From NCBI GenBank assembly GCA_963828405.1, contig CAWHEG010000030.1:248001-312000 (forward strand): 64,000 nucleotides of DNA. Direction: 5' to 3'. Made by a program: the position numbers and the translations under genes. The notes under the pieces are model-generated. The model was given only the letters and a program-made list of their open reading frames with translations. It was not told where the DNA came from and searched no databases. Positions 54,601-62,036 of the stretch are shown in pieces (within the stretch, counting starts at the first letter, position 1; every line of letters starts with the position of its first letter). The stretch comes from JANMJD01 sp963828405. GTDB lineage: Bacteria > Actinomycetota > Acidimicrobiia > Acidimicrobiales > Ilumatobacteraceae.

Positions 54601-56204
54601 ACCCCCGACGCCGACGAATGAAACGTGTACGGATTCCCCGGCGACATCGCCGTGGCGGTGACGATCGGCAGGCGGTCGTAGGTGAGGATCAGCGCGGTGT
54701 CGAGTTCCTTGTACGAGTACCCGCCCGGGTTCTCCGACGACGACAAGGCGAACCCGACCGTCGCCGCCCCCGCATACCAGTTCGGGTTCACGATCGACAT
54801 CACGTCGTACTGCAACGTGTTCGTCCCCATGTACTGCAACGCCAGATACGGCTGATAGGCGTTCGCGCAGGACCCGCCGACGTTCGTGCCGCAATACCCG
54901 TAGGACGTCGCGTGACGCACCGCGATCGGTTCCGCGGACGTCGCCCCACCCGCGTACGACAACTGCAACGTCGCCGCATACAACTGCGACGCGACCGTCG
55001 CCGTCGGGAGCACCGACGAGTAGTCATGCCCGACGCCGGTATGCCAAAAAATGTCACCGAACCCGCCGGCCTGGTTCCCGACCCGCGAATGGTTACACCC
55101 CGGGTTCGTCGCACACCACCCGTCAGGGACCTGGCCGGTCGCTGGGGAATCCGACTCGGCGTTCTGAATCCACGGCCCCCAATAATTCGACGGGTCCACC
55201 ACGATCGGGAACACCCCCGCCGCCAACCCCGCAACCCACACAGGGTCGACCCCGATCGTCAACCCATCGATCTTGTCCGTCCCGCCACCGTTCCGGCGGC
55301 CGCCGACGGTGACCGATACCTGTGCCGGGGTGGAGATCGGCGCTCCTGTCGCGTCGAGGACCTCCACCCCACCAAAGAACACGTCAGTGCCCAGATCACC
55401 CTCGATCCTCGGCACCCCACCGGCATCAAGTTTCAACCCCGGACCGGTCACATCGAACAAGAACTTGCCGTCCACCGGTAACGCCGCCACCGAGGCGACC
55501 ACCAGTTCTTCTTTGATCATGTCGGTCAACATCCGGTACCGCAGATCGACACCCGGCCACACGTTCGGGTAAGTGACCGCCAACCCGTCCGCCGCCACCA
55601 CCGGTTCAGGCAACACCACACCGGCCGGGGCCGTGCGGATTCGGCCTTTCCCCGACGACAACTCGATCCCCGACGACGAGAACCGGGCCACATGATCATT
55701 CGCTTTCGTCACCCACTCCCCACCCGTGACCTCAACAACCCGAGGATCGATCCGTTCCCACTTGCCGTCGACCAGGTAATGGACCGCGTGGTCATCGATG
55801 ATCGTGGTCTGGGTGCCGTCCACATTGTTGAACGTCGTCCCGAACCGTGACCGCCCCGAAGGGTCCTCCACCGAACGGTCCCGGTCATAGCCACGCACCG
55901 GTGGCACCGGCGCCTCGTCACGCTCCCGTTTCAGGCGGTCCTCCAACGACTCGTTCACCGGTTTCGCGTCCGACGGAGGCTTGACCATCACCCGATCATC
56001 AGGGGTCGGTGACTTCGCATCCTCACCTTTCGGGGTGCCCGTCACCCCCAAAGGTGGCGGCGACACCGGCGCCGCAGCCGCCGCAACCTCTGGTTCAACA
56101 CCGGCGACCCGGACCGGTGCCCAGCCGACCAACACCCCTGACACCGTGATCGTCGATGCCACAGCCGCGGCTGTCAACCGTCGGAACCCGGCCGAAACCC
56201 TCAC
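48646..56204 (-). CDS. Giant secreted RHS/YD-repeat polymorphic toxin (one frameshift)
   Basis: About 2,510 residues if one shift near 54268 is repaired. N terminus: signal peptide (RLTAAAVASTITVSGVLVGWA), then a long region of beta domains and lectin-like modules (residues about 100-700). After the shift: PA14-like domain (GLQGRLYNDSNGN; VGTWTGYLTVPAAGTYHIAS), YD repeats, a second PA14-like domain (SIMFPAAGTWTFNAYGDDGTN), more YD repeats (YDTAGRLTKATQPG; YDTADRLVSSTQAG), a beta-rich insert, and the RHS core end ARPYRPELGRFLRTDPIPGG. The variable C-terminal about 150 residues (after NTYDLNGK) hold a Gly/Ala-rich hydrophobic stretch and no recognised nuclease motif. Delivery by Sec secretion and contact-dependent inhibition is inferred. 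Confidence 0.85.
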
Positions 56205-56250
56205 GTCAACCTCCGCAACGACCCCACCCGCCAGTGGGGGGGGTGACCTA

Positions 56251-57536
56251 GCAGGATGCTGAAAAACGCCTGGTAGGTGGTGTTCGGGGTTCGGGGCTGT
56301 GGCGTCTGGTCGGCTGGTCGTTGTTGTGGTCCGCGTTGAAGCAGTGGTCCTTGGTCAGCTGGTGGTGTCGAGGTTGGCGATGCGGATGATGTTGTAGGTG
56401 GCGCCGGCGAGGAGCCACCAGTGCTGGTTTCGTTCTCGACCTCGGTAGCGGAGCTTGCGGCCGCCGCCGATGGTCTTGATCCACCCGAACGGTTCCTCGA
56501 TCCGCTTTCGTACCCTCATGCTCACGAGGTGGCCCGGATGTCGGGTGGTGCGCCCGTCGATCGCCGAGCGTCGGTTCTTGGTGTTCTGTGCAACATGGGG
56601 TGTGAACCCCGCAGCGCGGGTATCGGCGACGAAGTCGGCGGTGTCGTAGGCCTTGTCGGCCGCGACCGTGCGCCGACGGGCCCGTTTCGGTAGCCGTTTC
56701 AGCATCGTCATCGCCGCGGCCCGTTCGCAGTAGCCGTCGGCTTGGGTGAGTTCCATGTCGACGAGGAACCCGTTGCGGTTCTCCATCAAGGTGTGCCCGG
56801 CGAAACACAACTTGGCGGCGGTGTTGCGGCTCTTGCGGAACAGCCGCGCTTCAGGGTCGGTGGTCGACTGATGGGTGTCGTTCGAACGTTTCTGGCCGTG
56901 GAAGTCCACTTCCGCGTTGCGGCCCTCGGTCTGCGCCGCCGGATCCGGCGCAGGCCGAGCATCACCGCCGGCGGGCGGGGTCCTTGGGTTGGAACTCTTG
57001 TGCGATGCCCACGCGTCCAACAAGGTCCCATCGACGGAAAAGTGATCCGACGACAGATAGTTGCGGAGGCGGGCCTGGTCGACGACGACCGCGAAGAACC
57101 GGGCGGCGATGTTGTGTGACAACAGGCGGGTCTTGTTCTTCGTGAACGTCGTCGGATCGAACGCCGGCTGGGTGATCGACATGTCCATGAACCACTTGAA
57201 CAACAGGTCGTAGTTGAGCCGTTCGCAGAACTGGCGCTCCGAACGGATCGAGTACAGCCCCATCAACACGCACGCCTTCAACAACGCTTCGGGCGGCACC
57301 GACGGTCGGCCGCCAGCCGCGTACATCGCGGTGAACTCGCCGTCCATCGCAATGAGCACCTCGTCGACGATCTTGCGGATCTTGCGGATCGGATGCCCCG
57401 GCGGAATGAACTCATCGGCCGTTGACGACACCATCACCATCGACACCTGAGGATCAGCCTGACCACGCACCCTCAAAGTTTTCCACGCGCCGCCAACGAA
57501 CGCGAGCACCCCCAGACCCGAATTTCAGCACCCTGC
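56251..57536 (-). mobile_element. IS5-family insertion sequence
   Basis: Inverted ends GCAGGATGCTGAAAAACG (56251-56268) and, inverted, GCAGGGTGCTGAAATTCG at 57519-57536 (15 of 18 matches) flank one transposase gene. A TA dinucleotide is present on both sides (56249-56250, 57537-57538), consistent with the short target duplication of some IS5 groups. It sits 46 bp upstream of the RHS start codon and may affect its promoter. Confidence 0.85.
56355..57509 (-). CDS. IS5-family transposase
   Basis: 384 residues, complete. N-terminal DUF772 domain: GHPIRKIRKIVDEVL, RPSVPPEALLKACVLMGLYS, SERQFCERLNYDLLFKWFMD. The DDE_Tnp domain has FSVDGTLLDAWASHKS (first Asp), VAADKAYDTADFV (second Asp) and RKRIEEPFGWIKTIGG with the final Glu. 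A start at the ATG encoding MVMVSSTADEF (57440) is possible. No frameshift, so the element may be active. Confidence 0.92.
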   Translation of the reverse strand: MLAFVGGAWKTLRVRGQADPQVSMVMVSSTADEFIPPGHPIRKIRKIVDEVLIAMDGEFTAMYAAGGRPSVPPEALLKACVLMGLYSIRSERQFCERLNYDLLFKWFMDMSITQPAFDPTTFTKNKTRLLSHNIAARFFAVVVDQARLRNYLSSDHFSVDGTLLDAWASHKSSNPRTPPAGGDARPAPDPAAQTEGRNAEVDFHGQKRSNDTHQSTTDPEARLFRKSRNTAAKLCFAGHTLMENRNGFLVDMELTQADGYCERAAAMTMLKRLPKRARRRTVAADKAYDTADFVADTRAAGFTPHVAQNTKNRRSAIDGRTTRHPGHLVSMRVRKRIEEPFGWIKTIGGGRKLRYRGRERNQHWWLLAGATYNIIRIANLDTTS

Positions 57537-57557
57537 TAATGCCTGGTAGATAGCGAT

Positions 57558-58689
57558 CTTGGGGGTATCCACTCAGGTGGCCTTGCCTGGCGGTACGGTC
57601 GGAGGGGTGTCGAGCCACCCAGTCGCTGGCCAGCATTACCCGCGTTCGATGGGCGAGTTCGGGTCGTGGTTCGCGACTGATGCCGACTGTGTGGACTACC
57701 TGGAGTGGTTGCGGTGGCCCGATGGCTTCGTCTGCCCCAGTTGTGGCGACCGGTCTGGCGGGTGGCGGATGGGTGATGGCACCTTCCGTTGCGCGGGCTG
57801 CAAGGCCCGCACGTCGGTGACGGCGGGCACGATCTTTGACAAGACGCGCACGCCGCTGACGGTGTGGTTCATGGCGGTCTGGCTGTTCGCCACTCAGAAG
57901 GACGGTGTGTCGGCCCAGAGCCTGCAGAGGAGCTTGGAGATCGGCTCGTATCAGACGGCGTGGGCGATGCTGCACAGGCTGCGTTCGGTGCTGATCCGTC
58001 CGGGCCGCGAGCGTCTCAGCGGTCTCGTCGAGGCTGATGAGACGTTCATCGGCGGTGAGGAACCGGGGTTGCGGGGCGGCCGTCAGAGAGGTAAGAAGGT
58101 CCTGGTAGGAGTCGCTGTCGAGGTCCGGGAACCGAAGGGGATCGGCCGATGCAGGATGACGATCCTGCCCGACGCCGCCGCGTCGTCGTTGCACCCATTC
58201 GTCACCGCCAACGTCGAGCCGGGCGCCACGGTCATCACCGACGGCTGGAACGGCTACGCGGGTATCGAGAACCTCGGCTACGTACGTGATCGCCGCAGCC
58301 AACGAGCGGCGCGGCTGCGCAGCGAGGACCCCCACGTGCTGCTCCCAGCGGTGCACCGGGTCGCCTCATTGGCCAAGCGGTGGCTGTTGGGCACTCACCA
58401 AGGCTCGGTCGAGTCGACGCATCTGCAGGCCTACCTCGACGAGTTCGTGTTCCGCTTCAACCGACGCACCTCTCGCAGCCGCGGGCTGGTTTTCCACAGC
58501 GTCCTGCAACTCGCCGTCGGCCATGAGCCCGTCCGCTACGCCGACCTCGTCGTCGAGTCCCGACCCAAGCGGAACCCGCCCGCTGGGCGGGCCGGCAGGG
58601 GGCATCCGCCGTCGCTGGAGCGACCCTCAGCCGAGCGCCCTTGGAGAGCCGCTGACCTGGGCAAGGCCACTTGAGTGGATACCCCCAAG
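57558..58689 (+). mobile_element. IS1595-family insertion sequence (ISXO2-like)
   Basis: Near-perfect 30-bp inverted repeats: CTTGGGGGTATCCACTCAGG... at 57558-57587 and its complement at 58660-58689, one mismatch. No matching flanking direct repeat was found, so the original target duplication has been lost or the ends recombined. It begins 21 bp after the IS5-like element. Confidence 0.88.
57607..58674 (+). CDS. IS1595-family transposase (ISXO2-like)
   Basis: About 355 residues from GTG 57607, which follows GGAGG very closely; ATG 57649 (MGEFGSWFATDADCVDYLEW) is an alternative. N-terminal zinc ribbon CPSCGDRSGG and FRCAGCKARTSVTAGT; DDE domain with VEADETFIGGEE (first Asp), VITDGWNGYAGIE (second) and the C-terminal SVESTHLQAYLDEFVFRFNRR. 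Intact, likely a functional transposase. Confidence 0.92.
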   Translation: MSSHPVAGQHYPRSMGEFGSWFATDADCVDYLEWLRWPDGFVCPSCGDRSGGWRMGDGTFRCAGCKARTSVTAGTIFDKTRTPLTVWFMAVWLFATQKDGVSAQSLQRSLEIGSYQTAWAMLHRLRSVLIRPGRERLSGLVEADETFIGGEEPGLRGGRQRGKKVLVGVAVEVREPKGIGRCRMTILPDAAASSLHPFVTANVEPGATVITDGWNGYAGIENLGYVRDRRSQRAARLRSEDPHVLLPAVHRVASLAKRWLLGTHQGSVESTHLQAYLDEFVFRFNRRTSRSRGLVFHSVLQLAVGHEPVRYADLVVESRPKRNPPAGRAGRGHPPSLERPSAERPWRAADLGKAT

Positions 58690-58770
58690 GGGAGTTATGC
58701 GCCACCGACAGTCCAACTCGACTGACGTTCCGCACTTCTCGATGACGTTTTGATCCCCCATCTGCGCTGG

Positions 58771-59163
58771 TCAGCGGTTCGTGTGGTTGGAGGGGTTCGG
58801 GTTGGTGGCGTGGCGGAGCAGGATCTCTCCTGCGGTTGCTGAGAGGGTCTCCATCTCGGTGACGATCTCCTCGAGGCGCCGCCGGTTGGCGATCCATTGC
58901 CGGTAGAGGTCGGCTTGGGGTTCGGTGAGCCGGCGACTCTGGGTCTTGCCCACGACGGCGCGGCTCCACTGGTAGTAGGGGCCGTGGCGTCGGGGCGGGT
59001 CGGCCCCGCATCGGCAGCCCGGCTTGCCGCAGGAGGTCTCGCGGACCACGAGGCTGCCGGGACTGATGAAACCGACGTCGGCGAGCTTGGCGGCGAGTGC
59101 CCGGTAGCGGCGTTCGATGGTTTCGAGTCGGTTGGCCACGATGTTTCCTCGGACGGGGTCCAC
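58771..59163 (-). CDS. DUF6788 family protein of the IS1634-like element
   Basis: 130 residues. MDPVRGNIVANRLETIERRY is followed by the diagnostic SCGKPGCRCGADPPRRHGPYYQWSR, a cysteine-rich phrase found next to actinobacterial transposases. It is divergent from the transposase with about 60 bp between starts. The role in transposition is unknown; the cysteines may bind zinc. Confidence 0.88.
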   Translation of the reverse strand: MDPVRGNIVANRLETIERRYRALAAKLADVGFISPGSLVVRETSCGKPGCRCGADPPRRHGPYYQWSRAVVGKTQSRRLTEPQADLYRQWIANRRRLEEIVTEMETLSATAGEILLRHATNPNPSNHTNR

Positions 59164-59223
59164 GATCGGTGATCTGTCAGCGTCTATGCTGACCGATAGC
59201 GGGACTCATGTCAAGGAGGGCCG

Positions 59224-60941
59224 ATGCCCAGACCGGGAACCTTCGAACTAGCCAGCGAGACCATCGGATCGTTGCCGATCGTCAACCACTTCCTGGCCCG
59301 CATGGGCCTGAACGAAGTTCTGGACGCTCACCTGCGCTCTGACGACGCCCGGCTGCGGCTCGCTCCCGCCGCGGTGATCGCAGTGGTGGTCCGCAACCTG
59401 ATCGTCTCGCACCAACCGGTCTACGCCCTCGCCGAGTGGGCCACCCCCTACGAACCGGGCCTGCTCGGCCTCGACCCTGGAGACGTCGACGCCCTGAACG
59501 ACGACCGGGTGGGACGCATGCTCGATCGTCTCTTCGACGCAGACCGGGCCAGTGTGATCACCCAGGTGATCCTGTCCGTGGTGCGGGAGTTCGCCGTCGA
59601 ACTCGCCCAGCTGCACAACGACTCGACCACCGTCACCTTCGCGGGCAATTACCGCGGCGCGACGGGCGGGACCCGGAGCGCGAAGGCGGTCCCGGCGATC
59701 ACCTACGGACACAACAAGGACCACCGCCCCGACCTCAAGCAACTGCTGTGCGTTCTCACCATCTCCGCTGACGGGGCCGTGCCCGTCGCGTTCCGGATCG
59801 AGGACGGCAACACCGCCGACGATGTCACCCACATCCCCACCTGGGACGAGCTTCGGGCCCTGGTCGGGCGGCCCGACTTCTTGTATGTGGCCGACTGCAA
59901 GCTCGCCAACCGGGCCGCCATGGACCACATCGCCGGCAACGGCGGCCGATTCGTGACCGTGCTGCCCCGCTCCCGCAAGGAAGACACCGAGTTCCGGGAC
60001 TGGCTCTGGGGCCATCAGCCAGACTGGACCGAAGCCCACCGACGGCGCGGCCGCCACCACGGTGACGCCGACGAACTGTGGCACACCACCCCGGCGCGCT
60101 CCCCTCCGCCGAGGGCTACCGAATCATCTGGGTCCGCAGCTCGACCAAGATCGACCGCGACAGCGAAGCCCGCCGGGCCCGCATCGCCAAGGGCATCGCC
60201 GCCATCGACGACCTCAATCAACGTCTCGCCTCACCCAAGACCCGCATCAAGAACATCGTGGCCGTCGAAACCGCCGCTACCGCCGCCCTCGACAGCGCCG
60301 GCGCTACCCGCTGGATCAGCTTCACGGTCACCGAAACCACCGAGGAAGCCTTCCGCCAGGAGAACCGGGGCCGGCCCGGCGCCAACACCCGCTACCGCAA
60401 AGCGACCCGCACCCACCACCGTGTCACCTGGCACGTGAACGAGGACATCGTCGCCCATGACGCCGCCAGCGACGGCTGCTTCCCGCTCATCACCTGCGAC
60501 ACGAACATGACCCCAGCCGAGGTCCTCGCCGCCTACCGCTACCAACCCAACCTCGAACGCCGCAACCACATGCTCAAAGGACCCCAGCAGGTCGCCCCCG
60601 TCTACCTGAAGACCCCGCACCGCATCGAAGCCCTCCTCCTCTGCCAGTTCTTCGCCCTGCTCACCGAAGCCCTTCTCGAACGCGAGATCCGCACCGCCAT
60701 GAAGACCGCCGAACTCGCCGACATCCCCCTCTACCCCGAACTCCGATCATGCCCCGCCCCCAGCGCCCCCCGAATCCTCGAAATCTTCAACGGCATCGCC
60801 CGCCACCACCTCACCAACCAAGGCCACACCATCCAAGTCTTCGAGCCCACCCTCACCCCACTCCAACACCAGGTCCTCGACCTGCTCGGCGTCCCCACCA
60901 ACGCCTACACCACCGCCACGCCCCACAACCCGACCCCCTAA
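59224..60941 (+). CDS. IS1634-family transposase (one frameshift)
   Basis: About 570 residues when a shift near 60095 is repaired. The first part, ELASETIGSLPIVNHFLARMGL and LAQLHNDSTTVTFAGNY (first catalytic Asp) and DFLYVADCKLANRAAM (second), is followed after the shift by EGYRIIWVRSSTKIDRDSEA and the C-terminal helix around RYQPNLERRNHMLKGPQQVAP with the final Glu. All three DDE residues survive, but the frame is broken, so transposition needs frameshifting or the break is an error. Programmed frameshifting is not common in this family. Confidence 0.88.
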
Positions 60942-60995
60942 GAAGTGGGGGGCGATAAGCCCACCAGAAGTGCGGAACGTCAGACTCGACAGTTG

Positions 60996-61991
60996 CTACT
61001 GCCAGACGGGAAGAAAGGGAAATCCCTCTGTGTCTTGAGAGGATGTCCTGTCAAATATGTATCGGCATACACCAGCGGGGTCACACAGGCCGATCACAAC
61101 TCGTGAATCAACGAAGGCGAGTTGGCCGCCGTCGGGTGACCATGTCGGAGTCGTCACAACGGCGGACTCTGCAAGTTCGCCAACGGGGCTGAAGCCTTGA
61201 GAAATGTCCGCAATAATCAACCCGTGGGGCACGACGAAGGCTACTTCTAAGCTCGAACCGGGGCGAATCGCTGGCCATCCGAGATACTCCCGGCCGGAGT
61301 CGCCAGTTTGGGTAACCTCTACTTCGGAGTCCAGGACAGAACCCTTGAGGTATGCACCCTCCATTGTATCAGATGTCATAACTAGCATGCCCGTTGCTGG
61401 TTCCACGTCCAGATGGCTCCATTCTCCCAATGGAAGAGTTGTGGAAGAAATAATCTTTCGAGATTCGAGGTCGAACACCTCAGCGTTCCGCCCACCGGGT
61501 GGCATGTACAGGATCTTAGAATCCGATATGAAATCCAATGATATCGCATCTTCGGAGATGATTATTTCCCGATCCTCGGTCAAACCTTGCTCCCCAATGG
61601 ATCTTATCTCGATAGTTGAGTCAGAGGTGAAGGCAATCAACCGGCGACTGGGGGAGATCGCCAATCTTCGTCCAGGCTCCACCTGAGCCCCGAGTAGCTC
61701 GATACTGGGCTCTTCGGAGTTGGCATCGAAGCGACAGAGAATTGCCGACACATCAGCCTTTTGCAGACACACCGCAATGACATCGCTCGCTGGAAGTTTG
61801 GAACTGGTATCCGTGCCCGACGGAGAGCATGAGACGACGGATGCGATAGTTCCAACGACTACGGCGATTAATCGAACCTTTTGAGTCAACTTATCCAACC
61901 AACTACTCGGATAGCCGTCCAGGTCGCCCCGGCGGCCACGACGATACCTATTCCGAGGAATTCCAGACATCCCGATAAACAACAGCCCCAC
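60996..61991 (-). CDS. Beta-propeller-like lipoprotein downstream of the second RHS gene
   Basis: 331 residues from ATG 61991, or about 299 from a TTG at 61895. The lipoprotein signal KVRLIAVVVGTIASVVSC fits the TTG start better. The remainder is a chain of short beta-blade units: RRLAISPSRRLIAFTSDS, DISLDFISDSKILYMP-like segments, WSPDGGQLAFVDSRVVIGL, as in TolB/WD-like propellers. It follows the RHS gene on the same strand with a 45-bp gap and has lower GC. It may be an immunity lipoprotein, but many such proteins have other roles. Its right-hand flank is intact after the IS1634 insertion downstream. Confidence 0.65.
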   Translation of the reverse strand: MGLLFIGMSGIPRNRYRRGRRGDLDGYPSSWLDKLTQKVRLIAVVVGTIASVVSCSPSGTDTSSKLPASDVIAVCLQKADVSAILCRFDANSEEPSIELLGAQVEPGRRLAISPSRRLIAFTSDSTIEIRSIGEQGLTEDREIIISEDAISLDFISDSKILYMPPGGRNAEVFDLESRKIISSTTLPLGEWSHLDVEPATGMLVMTSDTMEGAYLKGSVLDSEVEVTQTGDSGREYLGWPAIRPGSSLEVAFVVPHGLIIADISQGFSPVGELAESAVVTTPTWSPDGGQLAFVDSRVVIGLCDPAGVCRYIFDRTSSQDTEGFPFLPVWQ

Positions 61992-62036
61992 TCGAGAGCA
62001 GTCGGGTATCCAGGTGAGTCCTCCTCGCTCTGGTCT

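Larger units (their letters stand above)
58722..60983. mobile_element. IS1634-family insertion sequence with 6-bp target duplication
   Basis: Inverted ends CTGACGTTCCGCACTTCT (58722-58739) and its exact complement at 60966-60983, 18 of 18. Both ends are flanked by ACTCGA (58716-58721 and 60984-60989), a clean 6-bp target duplication typical of IS1634. It carries a DUF6788 gene on the minus strand and a frameshifted transposase on the plus strand. Confidence 0.92.

Noticed and set aside
57550..58697. Target duplication for the IS1595 element
   Set aside because: No 8-bp direct repeat flanks either choice of ends, so none is claimed.
59224..60941. Programmed frameshifting in the IS1634 transposase
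   Set aside because: No slippery A/T run is present near 60095, the region is a plain C-rich stretch, and the family normally encodes one continuous frame; error or mutation is simpler.
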